Assembly: GCA_003155705.1 (NCBI GenBank)
Contig: PMEC01000013.1
Coordinates: 392-16,485, forward strand
Direction: 5' to 3'
Origin: Bacteroidales bacterium
GTDB lineage: Bacteria; Bacteroidota; Bacteroidia; Bacteroidales; VadinHA17
Length of the DNA stretch: 16,094 nucleotides
In this document: piece after piece, positions 16,087-16,094 of the stretch
Layout of the letters: each line of letters starts with the position of its first letter
Numbering within the stretch: position 1 is the stretch's first letter
Notes under the pieces: model-generated
The model's database searches: none
What the model saw: the letters and a program-made list of their open reading frames with translations, nothing else
What the model was told of the DNA's origin: nothing
Translations under genes and position numbers: made by a program

Positions 16087-16094
16087 CCGACTGT

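Noticed and set aside
1..16094. CRISPR array, tRNA, rRNA, transposase, toxin-antitoxin or phage genes
   Set aside because: No regularly spaced repeats, no tRNA-like cloverleaf or rRNA sequence and no such protein families were recognised on either strand.

Overview
This window looks like a chromosomal stretch from a member of the Bacteroidota, probably a Bacteroidales or Marinilabiliales-like lineage. Three things point there. It carries a run of about 800-residue duplicated FtsX/MacB-type permeases ending in the same NPVE(A/S)LR(Y/F)E tail. The composition is AT-rich and most genes lack a Shine-Dalgarno site. A PD40 propeller protein of the type common in that phylum is also present. The species call is inference; no RNA gene or phylogenetic marker lies here. 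All recognised genes lie on the minus strand, so transcription runs from high to low coordinates.

Layout in transcription order: permease A (15983-13587); permease B (13458-10993); four exported proteins, namely a PD40 beta-propeller (10806-9925), an ankyrin plus metallo-beta-lactamase-like protein (9890-8283), an N-terminal-nucleophile amide hydrolase (8220-7135) and a three-domain esterase (7039-5486); the scar of another permease (about 5358-5288); permease C (5258-2949); permease D (2930-531); and the N-terminus of permease E (406 to beyond the window edge). No gap exceeds 300 bases. The largest gene-free stretch, 5259-5485, holds the permease relic and two G/C-rich palindromic repeats.

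The permeases have two copies of the unit (membrane helix, periplasmic MacB-type domain, three membrane helices), so one chain could supply both halves of an ABC transporter membrane unit. No ATPase and no membrane-fusion protein is encoded in the window, so any energy-supplying partner must be elsewhere. The last 94 residues are ungapped and strongly conserved among A-D, whereas the periplasmic domains are highly divergent. The four middle proteins all carry export signals, so the locus as a whole appears devoted to the cell envelope. Whether the enzymes and permeases work together is inference from co-directional clustering only.

The points most worth a second look are the deletion scar of a lost permease, the loss of essentially all expected metal ligands in the ankyrin/MBL protein, the asymmetric decay of the first coupling-helix motif in the permeases, a recurrent cysteine pair in their first periplasmic domain, a 101-bp inverted-repeat element beside a 14-bp perfect palindrome, and dispersed pyrimidine-rich and CCCCCC-ATGGG repeats around the permease genes.
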